Source: CAYWLQ01 sp964458775
Lineage (GTDB): Bacteria > Myxococcota_A > Polyangia > JAAYKL01
Assembly: GCA_964458775.1 (NCBI GenBank)
Contig: CAYWLQ010000056.1
Coordinates: 1 to 29,808 of the forward strand
Direction of reading: 5' to 3'
DNA: 29,808 bases
Shown in pieces: positions 1-7,851 of this stretch (position 1 is the stretch's first letter; each line of letters begins with the position of its first letter). The position numbers were made by a program, and so were the translations under genes. The notes beneath the pieces are model-generated. The model was not told the origin of the DNA. It did no database searches and saw nothing but the letters and a program-made list of their open reading frames with translations.

Positions 1-303
1 TCGGTAAAATGGGCGGCAGCAAGGCAAATTGCTGTTCCCGTAGTTATGAACTACTGTGAATACTTAGCTCCGGCGGTATTTGAAGATGAATTGGCGGTTA
101 CGACTCATCACGAATTTACTGCCAATTGGACGGGACGATTTTCCTTTGAGCACTCAATATCCAATGTAAAAAATAAGACTGAACTTTGTCGCGGAAAAAG
201 CGATGTAACAATTATGAATCTTGTAACCCGCCGTGTAATGAAAGACTTGCCGCCGGAAGTGTATGAGAAATATTTAGAATTGTTTTCGACCAATGCCTAC
301 TAG
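1..303 (+). CDS. Acyl-CoA thioesterase-like hotdog protein (3' part)
   Basis: The frame is open from the first base of the window, so the N-terminus lies outside it; about 100 residues are seen, ending at a TAG stop. The pattern 'PVVMNYCEYLAPAVFEDEL..VTTHHEF..NWTGRFSFEHSISN' followed by 'GKSDVTIMNLVTRRVMKDLP' resembles YbgC/FatM-like acyl-CoA or acyl-ACP thioester hydrolases of the hotdog fold: a substrate-channel strand, then a strand ending near 'R(R)VM..P'. Such enzymes hydrolyse acyl thioesters in the cytosol. The substrate cannot be told from the sequence. The next gene follows after 23 bases on the same strand. The met codon at 46 is probably internal, because the conserved region begins before it. 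Confidence 0.6.
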   Translation, partial: SVKWAAARQIAVPVVMNYCEYLAPAVFEDELAVTTHHEFTANWTGRFSFEHSISNVKNKTELCRGKSDVTIMNLVTRRVMKDLPPEVYEKYLELFSTNAY

Positions 304-326
304 ATACAAAAGAAAGGAATCCAAAC

Positions 327-1316
327 ATGTCATATGAACCTCTCGGCAATCGCTACATTCACATGCCCTATCGCCGCACCGGCAATAGCGGTCTCTTGCT
401 TCCCGTTGTATCTCTCGGACTTTGGCATAATTTTGGAGAATACTCTTCTCTCAACAACTGCAAGGCATGTGCTCGTTGTGCCTTTGATTTGGGCATAACC
501 CATTTCGATCTCGCCAACAACTACGGGCCTCCCATTGGAGCAGCAGAAGAAACTTTCGGTCGCATTCTAAAAGACGATCTTATGCCCTATAGAGATGAGA
601 TGATAATTTCCACCAAAGCGGGATATGATATGTGGCCGGGCCCTTACGGAAATTTTGGGTCTAGAAAGTACCTAATCGCAAGCTTGGACCAAAGTCTTAA
701 AAGAATGGGTTTGGAATATGTAGATATTTTTTACCATCATCGTCCAGACCCCGAGACTCCTATTGAAGAGACAATGGGGGCCTTAGCCCATATTGTTCAA
801 AGCGGCAAAGCTCTATATGTAGGAGTTTCTAACTACAATACTGAAGAAATGCTTAAAGCCGCTAGTGTTTTGCACGACCTGAAGACTCCGCTCTTGGTTA
901 ATCAGATCAAATACAACATGTTTGAACGCCAAGCAGAAGAAAGTTTGTTCTCTGCCGCTCAAAATTCAGGGATAGGTATAGTAGCCTTTAGTCCTCTTGC
1001 ACAGGGTCTCCTTACTGATCGTTATCTAAAGGGAACGCCGGAAGACTCAAGGGCCTTCGGACATAGTATTTTTTTGGGACCCCAGGATATAACCGAAGAG
1101 AAAATTCAAAAAGTCCGACTTCTGTCATATTTAGCTGAAAGTAGAGGACAATCTATGGCGGCAATGGCTCTTGCTTTTGTTCTTAGAAATCATGCTGTGA
1201 CCTCTGTTATTATTGGGGCCAGTCGCAAAGAGCAGGTAGAAAACTGTGTAAAGGTAATAGAAAATATGACTATCTCTGACGAAGAGTTAATGCAGCTCGA
1301 AGGTATATTGAAATAA
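327..1316 (+). CDS. Aldo/keto reductase, YghZ/Gpr-like
   Basis: A 329-residue NADPH-dependent (beta/alpha)8-barrel oxidoreductase of the AKR superfamily. The opening 'YRRTGNSGLLLPVVSLGLWHNFG' and the 'FDLANNYGPPIGAAEETFG' stretch match the YghZ (L-glyceraldehyde-3-phosphate reductase) type more than other AKRs. The catalytic tetrad is visible: D61, Y66, K97 (in 'STKAGYDMWPGPYG') and H138 (in 'IFYHHRPD'). 'GVSNYN', 'NQIKYNMF' and the C-terminal 'SVIIGASRKEQVEN', the NADPH-phosphate site, are also present. Length is normal for the family (about 330-350). The start is supported by a purine-rich AGAAAGGA about 8 bases upstream. The physiological substrate is uncertain; detoxification of small aldehydes such as methylglyoxal is typical of the family. 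Confidence 0.9.
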   Translation: MSYEPLGNRYIHMPYRRTGNSGLLLPVVSLGLWHNFGEYSSLNNCKACARCAFDLGITHFDLANNYGPPIGAAEETFGRILKDDLMPYRDEMIISTKAGYDMWPGPYGNFGSRKYLIASLDQSLKRMGLEYVDIFYHHRPDPETPIEETMGALAHIVQSGKALYVGVSNYNTEEMLKAASVLHDLKTPLLVNQIKYNMFERQAEESLFSAAQNSGIGIVAFSPLAQGLLTDRYLKGTPEDSRAFGHSIFLGPQDITEEKIQKVRLLSYLAESRGQSMAAMALAFVLRNHAVTSVIIGASRKEQVENCVKVIENMTISDEELMQLEGILK

Positions 1317-1329
1317 AAATATAATTTAT

Positions 1330-2034
1330 ATGAATTTTAAGTATTCAACATATCTTCAACGAATTCTTTTTTCTGTAATATACGGAGCCTTTGTCAGTGC
1401 AGCATGCGCCAGTATTGAATCTTCTGAAAACTACATTACACCCTATGTTACTGATTTCGACGCATCTGTTCCGGATGGAGGCGAAACAGCGCCGGAGGCT
1501 GAATGCCTCGAAAAGGGGAATTATCGATTTAACAACAACTTCAGTCCATATTTTGGAGGGAACGCATCATTAGACGCCGAGGTTGTTCATTTTTCATCGT
1601 TCTATTGTTCTCATTGTGCAAATTTTGCAGCTTATACAAGAACAAGGTGGGACAATCGAACTGTATTAAATGAGTCGGTTCGCGTTTATTTTCACCACGC
1701 TAGTTATTATTTTAGACATCGTGCAGCAGTTGCCGCCCAAAATCAGGGGGATGAATATTTTTGGAAACTGCATGATTTTATCTTTGATAAACTTCTATCC
1801 GGCAAAAGCGTCGACGAAAAAGAAATTGTGGATTTTGCACAAAACACACTCAAACTGGACATGAAGAGGTTTTTGTCAGATTTGGAGGATGAAAGAACCT
1901 ACGCGTTCTTGAAATGGGATGCCAATCAAGGGTTGACGTCAGGCATGCAAGGAACACCGTGGGTGTATGTTTGCGGCAAATATATCGATGAATGGCCCTA
2001 TCTAGAAAATTATATCGAACAATATCTACAATGA
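1330..2034 (+). CDS. DsbA-like thioredoxin-fold lipoprotein
   Basis: A 234-residue exported thiol-disulfide protein. A hydrophobic segment (residues 11-25) ends in 'VSAAC' (C26), a possible lipobox, followed by an acidic low-complexity linker. The DsbA-type domain starts near residue 65. The active site C93-S-H-C96 follows strand 'AEVVHFSSFY', and the cis-proline is at P210 in 'GTPWVYVCG'. The helical insert between them ('HRAAVAAQNQG.EYFWKLHDFIF') is characteristic of DsbA/DsbG/BdbD-like proteins. CSHC is close to DsbA's CPHC and suggests an oxidase or isomerase of envelope proteins. That fits a genome with many Cys-rich secreted proteins, such as those at 13174, 17116 and 25566. No convincing Shine-Dalgarno precedes the ATG; a TATAAT lies only 4 bases upstream without a good -35 box. 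Confidence 0.8.
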   Translation: MNFKYSTYLQRILFSVIYGAFVSAACASIESSENYITPYVTDFDASVPDGGETAPEAECLEKGNYRFNNNFSPYFGGNASLDAEVVHFSSFYCSHCANFAAYTRTRWDNRTVLNESVRVYFHHASYYFRHRAAVAAQNQGDEYFWKLHDFIFDKLLSGKSVDEKEIVDFAQNTLKLDMKRFLSDLEDERTYAFLKWDANQGLTSGMQGTPWVYVCGKYIDEWPYLENYIEQYLQ

Positions 2035-2085
2035 TGAGCAGTTACAGTTTATTAAAATAGTTTTTTACCAAAACATGTTTATCAA

Positions 2086-2925
2086 ATGAGTAGAAAATCA
2101 AGCATTCCAAAACCGTTTCTTAAATGGGCCGGCGGAAAAAATCAGCTGTTACCGGAGTTAACAAAACGAATACCGAAATATGACGGAAAATACTTTGAGC
2201 CTTTTTTGGGAGGGGGAGCTTTCTATTTTCATTTAAAACCGGCCGAGTCGATTATTGCAGATCTCAACGAAGAGCTTATTCACTGTTACAAAACGGTTCG
2301 CGATGATACCGACGCCCTTATTCAACAACTTAAAACTCTTAAATACTCTAAAGAGGATTATTACGATATGAGAAGCAGAGATCCAAATAAGATGGATCAT
2401 ATTAATAGAGCAGCACGAACTATCTATTTAAATCGCACAGGCTTTAACGGCCTTTATAGGGTTAATAAGAGCGGAAAGTTCAATGTCCCTATTGGCAGAT
2501 ACTCCAATCCGCTAATATGTGACGAAAAAAATTTGAGGGCTTGCGCAGATCTGCTTCGCACAAGTTGCATAGAATCGGTATCCTTTGAAGATGCTGTTCG
2601 AAAGGCAAAAGCAGGAGATTTTGTCTATTTCGATCCGCCCTATATACCAATTTCTGAAACTTCTTATTTTACATCCTATCAAAGCGGACGTTTTTCCATT
2701 GCTGATCAAGAAAAATTGTTTAATGTCTTTAAAGAACTTACAAAAAAAGAAGTATTTTCCATGTTATCTAATTCTAGTGTACCGTGGATCCATAAGACCT
2801 ACAAAGAATTCAAAATAGATTTAGTAAGCGCAAACAGAATGATCAACAGCAAAGCAGCAGCAAGAGTTGCTGTTGAAGAAGTCATCGTCACTAACTATGA
2901 TGAAAACTCAAACTTTATAAGATAA
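2086..2925 (+). CDS. dam: Orphan Dam-family DNA adenine-N6 methyltransferase
   Basis: A 279-residue class-alpha N6-adenine methyltransferase of the Dam/DpnM type. The AdoMet motif I region is 'PFLKWAGGK' (residues 10-18) plus 'YFEPFLGGGAFYFHL'. The DNA-recognition part contains 'RAARTIYLNRTGFNGLYR' with the 'GKFNVPIGRY' tail, typical of GATC-specific enzymes. The catalytic motif IV is D183-P-P-Y. Length matches E. coli Dam (278). No restriction endonuclease is encoded next to it; the following gene is a MogA homologue 23 bases downstream. It is therefore probably a solitary methylase acting in mismatch repair, replication timing or gene regulation. GATC specificity is inferred from family resemblance. 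The start lacks a recognisable Shine-Dalgarno. Confidence 0.92.
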   Translation: MSRKSSIPKPFLKWAGGKNQLLPELTKRIPKYDGKYFEPFLGGGAFYFHLKPAESIIADLNEELIHCYKTVRDDTDALIQQLKTLKYSKEDYYDMRSRDPNKMDHINRAARTIYLNRTGFNGLYRVNKSGKFNVPIGRYSNPLICDEKNLRACADLLRTSCIESVSFEDAVRKAKAGDFVYFDPPYIPISETSYFTSYQSGRFSIADQEKLFNVFKELTKKEVFSMLSNSSVPWIHKTYKEFKIDLVSANRMINSKAAARVAVEEVIVTNYDENSNFIR

Positions 2926-2948
2926 GATGAAGTTCGGAAGAGGAAGAA

Positions 2949-3416
2949 GTGAAAATATTAGTACTGACAGTCTCAGACAGGGCTTACAACGGAATATATA
3001 TAGATGAATCCGGTCCGGCAATTGAATCAGTTCTTTTGTCTGCTTGTTTAAATGCAACCGTTACAATAAAAGTTGTACCTGACGAAGCTGACAAAATAGA
3101 ACAGGCGTTTTGCGACAATTTAGATATGGACATTATCCTGACCACAGGAGGAACCGGTTTGTCTCCCAGAGATATTACACCTGATGTGACCGAGCGTTTC
3201 TGCGAACGTCTTGTTCCGGGAATAGCGGAAGCTCTGCGGACGGCATCATCCGTACAAACCAAAAATGCAATACTATCCAGAGCTGTAGCCGGACAAAAGG
3301 GAGGCACCTTAATTATCAACCTTCCCGGTTCTGTTCGAGGAGCCAAGTTCTGCGCAGAATTTCTGTCTCCCCTCCTATCTCACGCTGTTGCAATGATGCG
3401 AGGAGACGGTCACTAA
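2949..3416 (+). CDS. mogA: MogA/MoaB-family molybdenum cofactor protein
   Basis: A 155-residue cytosolic protein of the MoCF-binding fold. The N-terminus 'KILVLTVSDRAYNGIYIDESG' and the molybdopterin-binding loop 'ILTTGGTGLSPRDITPDVT' (residues 63-80) are diagnostic, as is 'GGTLIINLPGS' in the C-terminal half. MogA adenylylates molybdopterin before molybdate insertion; MoaB homologues can do the same, and the two are hard to separate here. The protein is shorter than E. coli MogA (about 195) but normal for stand-alone MoaB/MogA-type proteins. It starts with GTG, supported by a strong purine-rich GGAAGAGGAAG immediately upstream. It sits 23 bases after the methyltransferase and may share its transcript. 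No other molybdopterin gene is in the window. Confidence 0.88.
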   Translation: MKILVLTVSDRAYNGIYIDESGPAIESVLLSACLNATVTIKVVPDEADKIEQAFCDNLDMDIILTTGGTGLSPRDITPDVTERFCERLVPGIAEALRTASSVQTKNAILSRAVAGQKGGTLIINLPGSVRGAKFCAEFLSPLLSHAVAMMRGDGH

Positions 3417-3486
3417 TGACCTGTAATAATGCACCGACTCCCTTCTAATCACTGACAAAACGATAATAACTTATGTTTAATGCTCG

Positions 3487-3515
3487 TTGATTTTTCGTAC
3501 TTTTATACGTATCAT
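3487..3515 (+). promoter_or_regulatory. Sigma70-like promoter giving a leaderless mRNA
   Basis: TTGATT (3487-3492), a 17-base spacer and TATCAT (3510-3515) match the -35/-10 consensus at 4 and 5 of 6 positions. The -10 box ends 6 bases before the ATG at 3522, so transcription should start at or next to the start codon. No Shine-Dalgarno is present. This supports the start at 3522 rather than the in-frame ATG at 3480, which lies upstream of the promoter. Confidence 0.6.
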
Positions 3516-3521
3516 CACAGA

Positions 3522-4106
3522 ATGATAAAGATAATTTACATATATGCTATTTTTTGTTTATTTACCGGATGCATTGGAAGTGATTCCAAGCCCTTGCCTA
3601 AGCTCGAATTCAGCATCTCTGAAGTTAGCTTTTGCAATACTGCCATTGGAGAGACAGCAGTCCAAAACTCTCTACAACTTCGCAATCCCGGCAAAGGAAA
3701 CCTCACAATTAATTCAATAGGAATCAGAGGAGATGAAAATTGCGAATTTTCTTGTAGATATGCGGATCCAGCCAATCCCCAAAAAATTATACTTTGTGGA
3801 AATGAGTCTTCTAAAACTCCAAAGCAGGCTGTAATTGTAAGCCCTAAAACAAGTTTGCTTGTGCAGATTTCATATGCGCCGATATCTGAATCCAAATCTG
3901 TCGCAGCCGTTGTTGTTGAATCAGATGCGGCTAATCTGCTAAAAGAAGAAGAAACAACAGCGGTTACAGTAATTCCGCTATGCGGTCAGCTTGTTACAAA
4001 TACCGAACCTCAGGAAGATGAAAAAGAAGACGGCGGCAAGACAGAAAATTGCATTTCCTGCAATGAAATACCTCAAAAAGGAGCGCCTTCTTGCACTGAC
4101 AGATAG
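3522..4106 (+). CDS. Small lipoprotein with ASH/DUF1573-like Ig domain
   Basis: A 194-residue predicted lipoprotein. The signal 'MIKIIYIYAIFCLFTGC' ends in a lipobox-like FTGC (C17). The mature part contains 'LEFSISEVSFCNTAIGETAVQNSLQLRNPGKGNLTINSIGI', which has the rhythm of ASH/HYDIN/DUF1573-type beta-sandwiches ('..v.fg.v..g......v.l.N.G...l.i..i'), found in many myxococcal surface proteins. The C-terminus is acidic (EPQEDEKEDGG) and ends in a short Cys cluster (C-I-S-C). Its function is not known; such domains are usually structural or adhesive. The start at 3522 is chosen over the upstream ATG at 3480 because the lipoprotein signal begins here and a promoter directly precedes it. Confidence 0.65.
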   Translation: MIKIIYIYAIFCLFTGCIGSDSKPLPKLEFSISEVSFCNTAIGETAVQNSLQLRNPGKGNLTINSIGIRGDENCEFSCRYADPANPQKIILCGNESSKTPKQAVIVSPKTSLLVQISYAPISESKSVAAVVVESDAANLLKEEETTAVTVIPLCGQLVTNTEPQEDEKEDGGKTENCISCNEIPQKGAPSCTDR

Positions 4107-4164
4107 CAAATACTCGTAATAGTCTTATAAATTAAAAAAAATATTCTTTTTGTATTTCGCATTT

Positions 4165-4193
4165 TGGACATGAACTCATCCTTCTAGTATAGT
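4165..4193 (+). promoter_or_regulatory. Strong sigma70-like promoter, probably leaderless transcript
   Basis: TGGACA (4165-4170), a spacer of exactly 17 bases and TATAGT (4188-4193) each match 5 of 6 consensus positions. Only 9 bases separate the -10 box from the ATG at 4203, leaving a 5' leader of about 2-3 bases. There is no Shine-Dalgarno. It should drive the pyrophosphorylase gene and the lipoprotein gene overlapping its end. Confidence 0.7.
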
Positions 4194-4202
4194 CGTTAAT
4201 TA

Positions 4203-5321
4203 ATGATGACAAAATATATAGAACAACTAGATAATCGAACCGCTGAAATTCTCAGACAAAACGGCTTTGACACCCTTCCGTTTGATAAATTGGTAGAAAA
4301 CTTAGTTCGAAACGGAATCGATCCAAGCCGAAATTGGGTCAAGGGCCCTGTCACTCCTCTTGAAGACGAAAAAATCGATCATTTACCTACGGAAAAAGCA
4401 GAACGCGAGCGATTGACAGAACTCGGAAGAAAAGCATTGGCAGCAGGACAGGTTGCGGTATTAATACTCAACGGAGGAATGGCAACGCGTTTTGGTTCTC
4501 GCGCCAAGGGAATTGCCGAAGCAGTGGACGGCAGGTCATTTCTTGACCTCAAGATAAGCCAGGCAGAAAAAGCAGCTGCAGGACAAGCTGAGATTATACT
4601 GATGAACAGCTTTGCTACAGAAGCAGCCTCAAAGGAACATGTCCGAGGTTTGTCGATTTCTCGTTCTGTTAGTGTTAGACATTTCAACCAATTAGCTTCA
4701 ATTAGAGTTACACGACAAGGAGAGATTTTTCGAACAGCTGACGGGGCAGCATCTTTACATGCGCCGGGCCACGGAGATGTGCTCTACGCTTTGAAAGGAT
4801 CCGGAGAGCTTAATCGTTTCATAGATCAAGGCGGTAAATACATTACCGTATCCAACGTAGACAATCTGGCAGCGGGCCTTGATCCTCTTATTATCGGCAA
4901 GCATATAGACAAAAATCGCCCAATGACTGTAGAAATCGTAGCTATTCAGCCTGGAGATGCAGGAGGTTTTCCTGCAGTTGTTGACGGACGTCCCATTTTA
5001 TTAGAAGCATTTAGAGTTCCCCCTACTTTTGATTTTATGACAGCAAAGCGTTTTAACACCAACAGTTTTGTATTTGATGCTGAGGCGTTTTTGGTTGAAG
5101 CCGAACTTTCCTTTTATACCGTAACAAAGAAAGTAGACGGAAAAGAAGCTGTTCAATTTGAACGACTTATCGGACAACTTACTGAATTTGTAGATGTAAC
5201 CTGGCTCGAAGTTGACCGTGACGGTTCATCCAGCCGATTCATTCCAATTAAAACTCCTCAAGATTTAATAGCGGAAGCTGACCGACTAAGAGCTCTTCTT
5301 TCTAAACAAGGCGTGTTGTGA
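4203..5321 (+). CDS. UDP-sugar pyrophosphorylase (UTP--glucose-1-P uridylyltransferase, UDPGP family)
   Basis: A 372-residue nucleotidyltransferase of the eukaryote-type UDPGP family (as in UGP2/AGX), not the GalU family. The nucleotide-binding loop is 'LNGGMATRFGSRAKG' (residues 89-103). Further family marks are 'ILMNSFATE', 'PGHGDVLYALKGSG', 'YITVSNVDNLAAGLDP' (metal-binding Asp in NVDN) and 'FNTNSFVFDAE'. The reaction is UTP + sugar-1-phosphate to UDP-sugar + PPi, feeding cell-envelope or glycogen-type polysaccharide synthesis. It is shorter than eukaryotic UGPs (about 470-500), lacking the C-terminal left-handed beta-helix. The exact sugar is uncertain. Two adjacent ATGs (4203, 4206) could serve. 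Its stop overlaps the next gene's GTG start (GTGA), indicating translational coupling. Confidence 0.82.
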   Translation: MMTKYIEQLDNRTAEILRQNGFDTLPFDKLVENLVRNGIDPSRNWVKGPVTPLEDEKIDHLPTEKAERERLTELGRKALAAGQVAVLILNGGMATRFGSRAKGIAEAVDGRSFLDLKISQAEKAAAGQAEIILMNSFATEAASKEHVRGLSISRSVSVRHFNQLASIRVTRQGEIFRTADGAASLHAPGHGDVLYALKGSGELNRFIDQGGKYITVSNVDNLAAGLDPLIIGKHIDKNRPMTVEIVAIQPGDAGGFPAVVDGRPILLEAFRVPPTFDFMTAKRFNTNSFVFDAEAFLVEAELSFYTVTKKVDGKEAVQFERLIGQLTEFVDVTWLEVDRDGSSSRFIPIKTPQDLIAEADRLRALLSKQGVL

Positions 5322-6562
5322 TTTTTACCGGTAGAGTATCGTTGCTTTGCTCTTTGGTCACGCTCATTCTTTTCCTATCATTGGGATGCGAACGTTCTTA
5401 CGGAGTTCAAACTTGCAGAATGGAGCGAGAACTGGTTTTAACATCAACAGCCGGATCTCCATCAGCGACAGCAGCAGTTACCAACAAAAACGGTATTACT
5501 CTTGCCGCTTGGTCAGCAGACAACATGACTCATATCAAGCCGGTGCTCAACAGCACTTCTTCGATTGAAGAGCCAACAATGATTAAGCACCCCGATAACA
5601 AATTCGTATTAAATATGAGCAAAGAAGAAAAAACCTTCTGGCCCTCCTCCTCTCAGCCTTCTGTCGCATCCGAAGATATTCATCTGATTGCTCTTGATGA
5701 TGGAGATTTTCTTTTAGCAATGTTGGAACCTTCTTTTGACGACCGTATTGGAGGTGCCTACTTAACCAAGATTTCAAAAGATCTGGCAACTCAAAAAACT
5801 GTAAGACTTGGTCCGGCAGGTGACTATTCATGTTCAATATCAGCGGCTGTATGGGAAAACAGTGTCATAATAGCTTGGCATGACGGTTCGTTTAACGGAT
5901 CCAGGTTACGTCTTGCTTTGGTAAACCCTATCTCTATGGAAATAGAGAAATCGTCTCTTTTCCAGGGAACAGGCCCGGCAGCAGGCCCTTCTGTTTCAAT
6001 TGGAAAAAGCGGACCGGCTGTTGTATGGTCAGAAACCAAGTCCTCTGGAACATCGCTGTTGAGCAAGGTAAACATCGCTCGTATTTCACGCGATTTGGAA
6101 TTCAACGAAATCAGAACAGTCGAAGAGGGGCGTTTTTTGTCACCTTCACCTCATCTTATTTCAACCGAAAAAGGATTTGCTCTCATATACAGAGACGATG
6201 CTGATAAAGACAACACTCCTGAATTCTACTTTATAACATTAGGCTTTGACGGTTCTACAAATGACTATAAGAAAAGAATTTCTCAATCTGACGGACTGAA
6301 AGGTCCGCGACTTACTGTGTTGGGAGACTATTTTGTAAGCGTGACAATCAGATCATTCCAAAGAAATCTCTTAATCGGGCTCAACCGATTTGACAGCAAA
6401 GGTGCAAAAAAAAGCGGTGAATTTCAAGTTTATGCCGACAAAACTGACTTTGTATGTGCAGATGTTGCCAATACTAAAAACGGATTAATTATTGTATACG
6501 GAGAGGACAAAAGAACTAAAGGACGTGTTCTTGCAGGAGAAATCACCTGTTCAATGTTCTAG
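5318..6562 (+). CDS. Lipoprotein with beta-propeller-like repeats
   Basis: 414 residues, starting with GTG and overlapping the previous stop by 4 bases. The signal segment (residues 7-23) ends in SLGC (C24), an imperfect lipobox, so export and lipidation are likely. The mature protein has about six diverged repeats of some 50 residues, each with a hydrophobic strand ending in W/Y plus a polar turn: 'LAAWSADN', 'IIAWHDGS', 'AVVWSETK', 'ALIYRDDA', 'IIVYGEDK'. This pattern is typical of beta-propeller blades in myxococcal surface proteins. No catalytic motif was recognised. Coupling to a UDP-sugar pyrophosphorylase could hint at a role in surface polysaccharide, but that is only context. Confidence 0.6.
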   Translation: MIFTGRVSLLCSLVTLILFLSLGCERSYGVQTCRMERELVLTSTAGSPSATAAVTNKNGITLAAWSADNMTHIKPVLNSTSSIEEPTMIKHPDNKFVLNMSKEEKTFWPSSSQPSVASEDIHLIALDDGDFLLAMLEPSFDDRIGGAYLTKISKDLATQKTVRLGPAGDYSCSISAAVWENSVIIAWHDGSFNGSRLRLALVNPISMEIEKSSLFQGTGPAAGPSVSIGKSGPAVVWSETKSSGTSLLSKVNIARISRDLEFNEIRTVEEGRFLSPSPHLISTEKGFALIYRDDADKDNTPEFYFITLGFDGSTNDYKKRISQSDGLKGPRLTVLGDYFVSVTIRSFQRNLLIGLNRFDSKGAKKSGEFQVYADKTDFVCADVANTKNGLIIVYGEDKRTKGRVLAGEITCSMF

Positions 6563-6587
6563 AAAATAAACAAATGGAGACAAGTCT

Positions 6588-6992
6588 ATGCAATTGGTTT
6601 GGTATTTCATCAATAGAAATAATGTTTCTCCAATTGTGCTTGCGGTATTCCTCCTAGTCATTCAGAGCTGGTATCGGCGCAAGGCCGAGGAGCTATTTTT
6701 TTAAAATGTGCAGGGCGGCTCGGTTTCGTTCTTCCAAAAATTTTGTTCCAGCCTCAATGCCACGCCGCATTATTATTGCCTCGTTCTCGACGGCGGGTAC
6801 ACATTTTCAGACAATTCGAGCACACCCTTCTTCGTCGCGCCCCCTCCGCCCTCGGACGAGGATGTCAAACAAATCGCCAAGACCGTTGCCGCAAGAACGC
6901 TCCGACTGAGACGTGGCATCATCGGAGAGCAAGACCTGTATGACTCTATAATAGTGCAGACTGCTACTTCCATTCCTACAGCCACTGCTTGA
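6588..6992 (+). pseudogene. Decayed IS91-type (Y2) transposase fragment
   Basis: One reading frame, interrupted by an in-frame TAA at 6702-6704, reads 'VLAVFLLVIQSWYRRKAEELFF' then stop then 'QGGSVSFFQKFCSSLNATPH' 'YYCLVLDGGYTF' and 'PPPSDEDVKQIAKTVAARTL'. IS91-family transposases carry the equivalent block: a helix ending in 'WYRRRAR', then 'G.VTFIQRFGSALNLNVHFH.LVLDGVY' and 'P.D.EV..L...I..R.LRL'. In this copy 'ALNLNVHFH' has become 'SLNATPHYY'. The N-terminal third and the catalytic tyrosine region are missing and there is no complete element. The 38-codon upstream piece has a Shine-Dalgarno-like GGAG by chance or as a relic. The fragment is clearly GC-richer than the gene before it and marks the left edge of the 6.6-9.4 kb island. 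Confidence 0.72.
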
Positions 6993-7072
6993 CTGTTGGG
7001 CTAGAGATGGACTACTTTTTACTTATATCTCGAAAAAAATACTGGCGATGGACAGCTACAAAGGAGCGACCA

Positions 7073-7849
7073 ATGAAAGAAGTGAGTTTGAATTCTAGGA
7101 GGGAATTGTTTTTATGGATGGCGTTCATATTTTTCGCAACCGCGTGCGCATCGACAAAAACTGATTCAAAAGTCGAGAATAAAGAAGCGATCGCACCAAA
7201 GGCGCCTTTGCCAATGGTCGAACGTAACGCTGCTACTTCAAATGGACAGTCGACACATGATGCTGTAGGAAAGACAGAAACGGTAGCAGTGAAAATGCCC
7301 GACGCCGACTGGCTGAACAAGGAAGAGCCCCGAACCAAGATATGGGAATACACGCCGCCACCGCCCAATCCGGACCGCCATGCAAGCCCAATAGCTGATT
7401 CTGCAGAATATCGAATATCTCAGGTTGAGATAAGCAATTCGTCTCTTTTTCTGCACGTGAAGCACAAACTCAGAGTTCCTTCCGATGTGAAAATTAGGAA
7501 AAGCTCGATGAACGAAGCGCCAAATTTTGAGATGCTTGTGAATGGATGCCCGGTCCAAAACCCTCGATTTGCCGGAGTGGTCGAATATGACGGAGGGGAG
7601 CCGAGTTTGATTGCTATTCCTCGAATGGATCTACCGGAAGGGGACATTGAGCTTCATGTAACAACGTTTGGGAGAGAAACAAATATAGTGCTTATGAACT
7701 ACGAAGACGGATTGGAGGTGATGACATCCAAGAAACAGAGCCGCTGGTATCAAGAAGAGGTGGAAAAGCAAGGCAGAAATACCTTGGATTATAGTGGCAT
7801 AAGATACCCCGATCAGGCCCGCTGCGACGGCGAAATAACGGAGGAATAG
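7073..7849 (+). CDS. Lipoprotein of unknown function paired with metalloprotease
   Basis: 258 residues. The frame opens further upstream, but the ATG at 7073 has an AAAGGAG Shine-Dalgarno 7 bases before it and begins a proper lipoprotein signal: charged N-region, then 'FLWMAFIFFATAC' with C25 as the lipidation site. A Pro/Ala/Lys-rich linker follows (to about residue 105, including 'EYTPPPPNP'). A compact beta-rich domain then follows with 'YRISQVEISNSSLFLHVKHK' and 'NFEMLVNGCPVQNPRFAG'. I do not recognise the family. Its stop is 2 bases from the metalloprotease start, so the two are surely co-expressed. It may act as an anchor, inhibitor or chaperone for that protease (inference). Confidence 0.6.
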   Translation: MKEVSLNSRRELFLWMAFIFFATACASTKTDSKVENKEAIAPKAPLPMVERNAATSNGQSTHDAVGKTETVAVKMPDADWLNKEEPRTKIWEYTPPPPNPDRHASPIADSAEYRISQVEISNSSLFLHVKHKLRVPSDVKIRKSSMNEAPNFEMLVNGCPVQNPRFAGVVEYDGGEPSLIAIPRMDLPEGDIELHVTTFGRETNIVLMNYEDGLEVMTSKKQSRWYQEEVEKQGRNTLDYSGIRYPDQARCDGEITEE

Positions 7850-7851
7850 AG

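Noticed and set aside
6706..6943. Alternative-frame ORFs over the transposase relic
   Set aside because: They are Arg/Pro/Ser-rich products of the GC-rich sequence; only the frame at 6588/6708 shows homology-like sequence.
6989..7072. Upstream extension of the lipoprotein gene to 6989
   Set aside because: It would put 28 residues before a proper lipoprotein signal, and the strong AAAGGAG lies before 7073.
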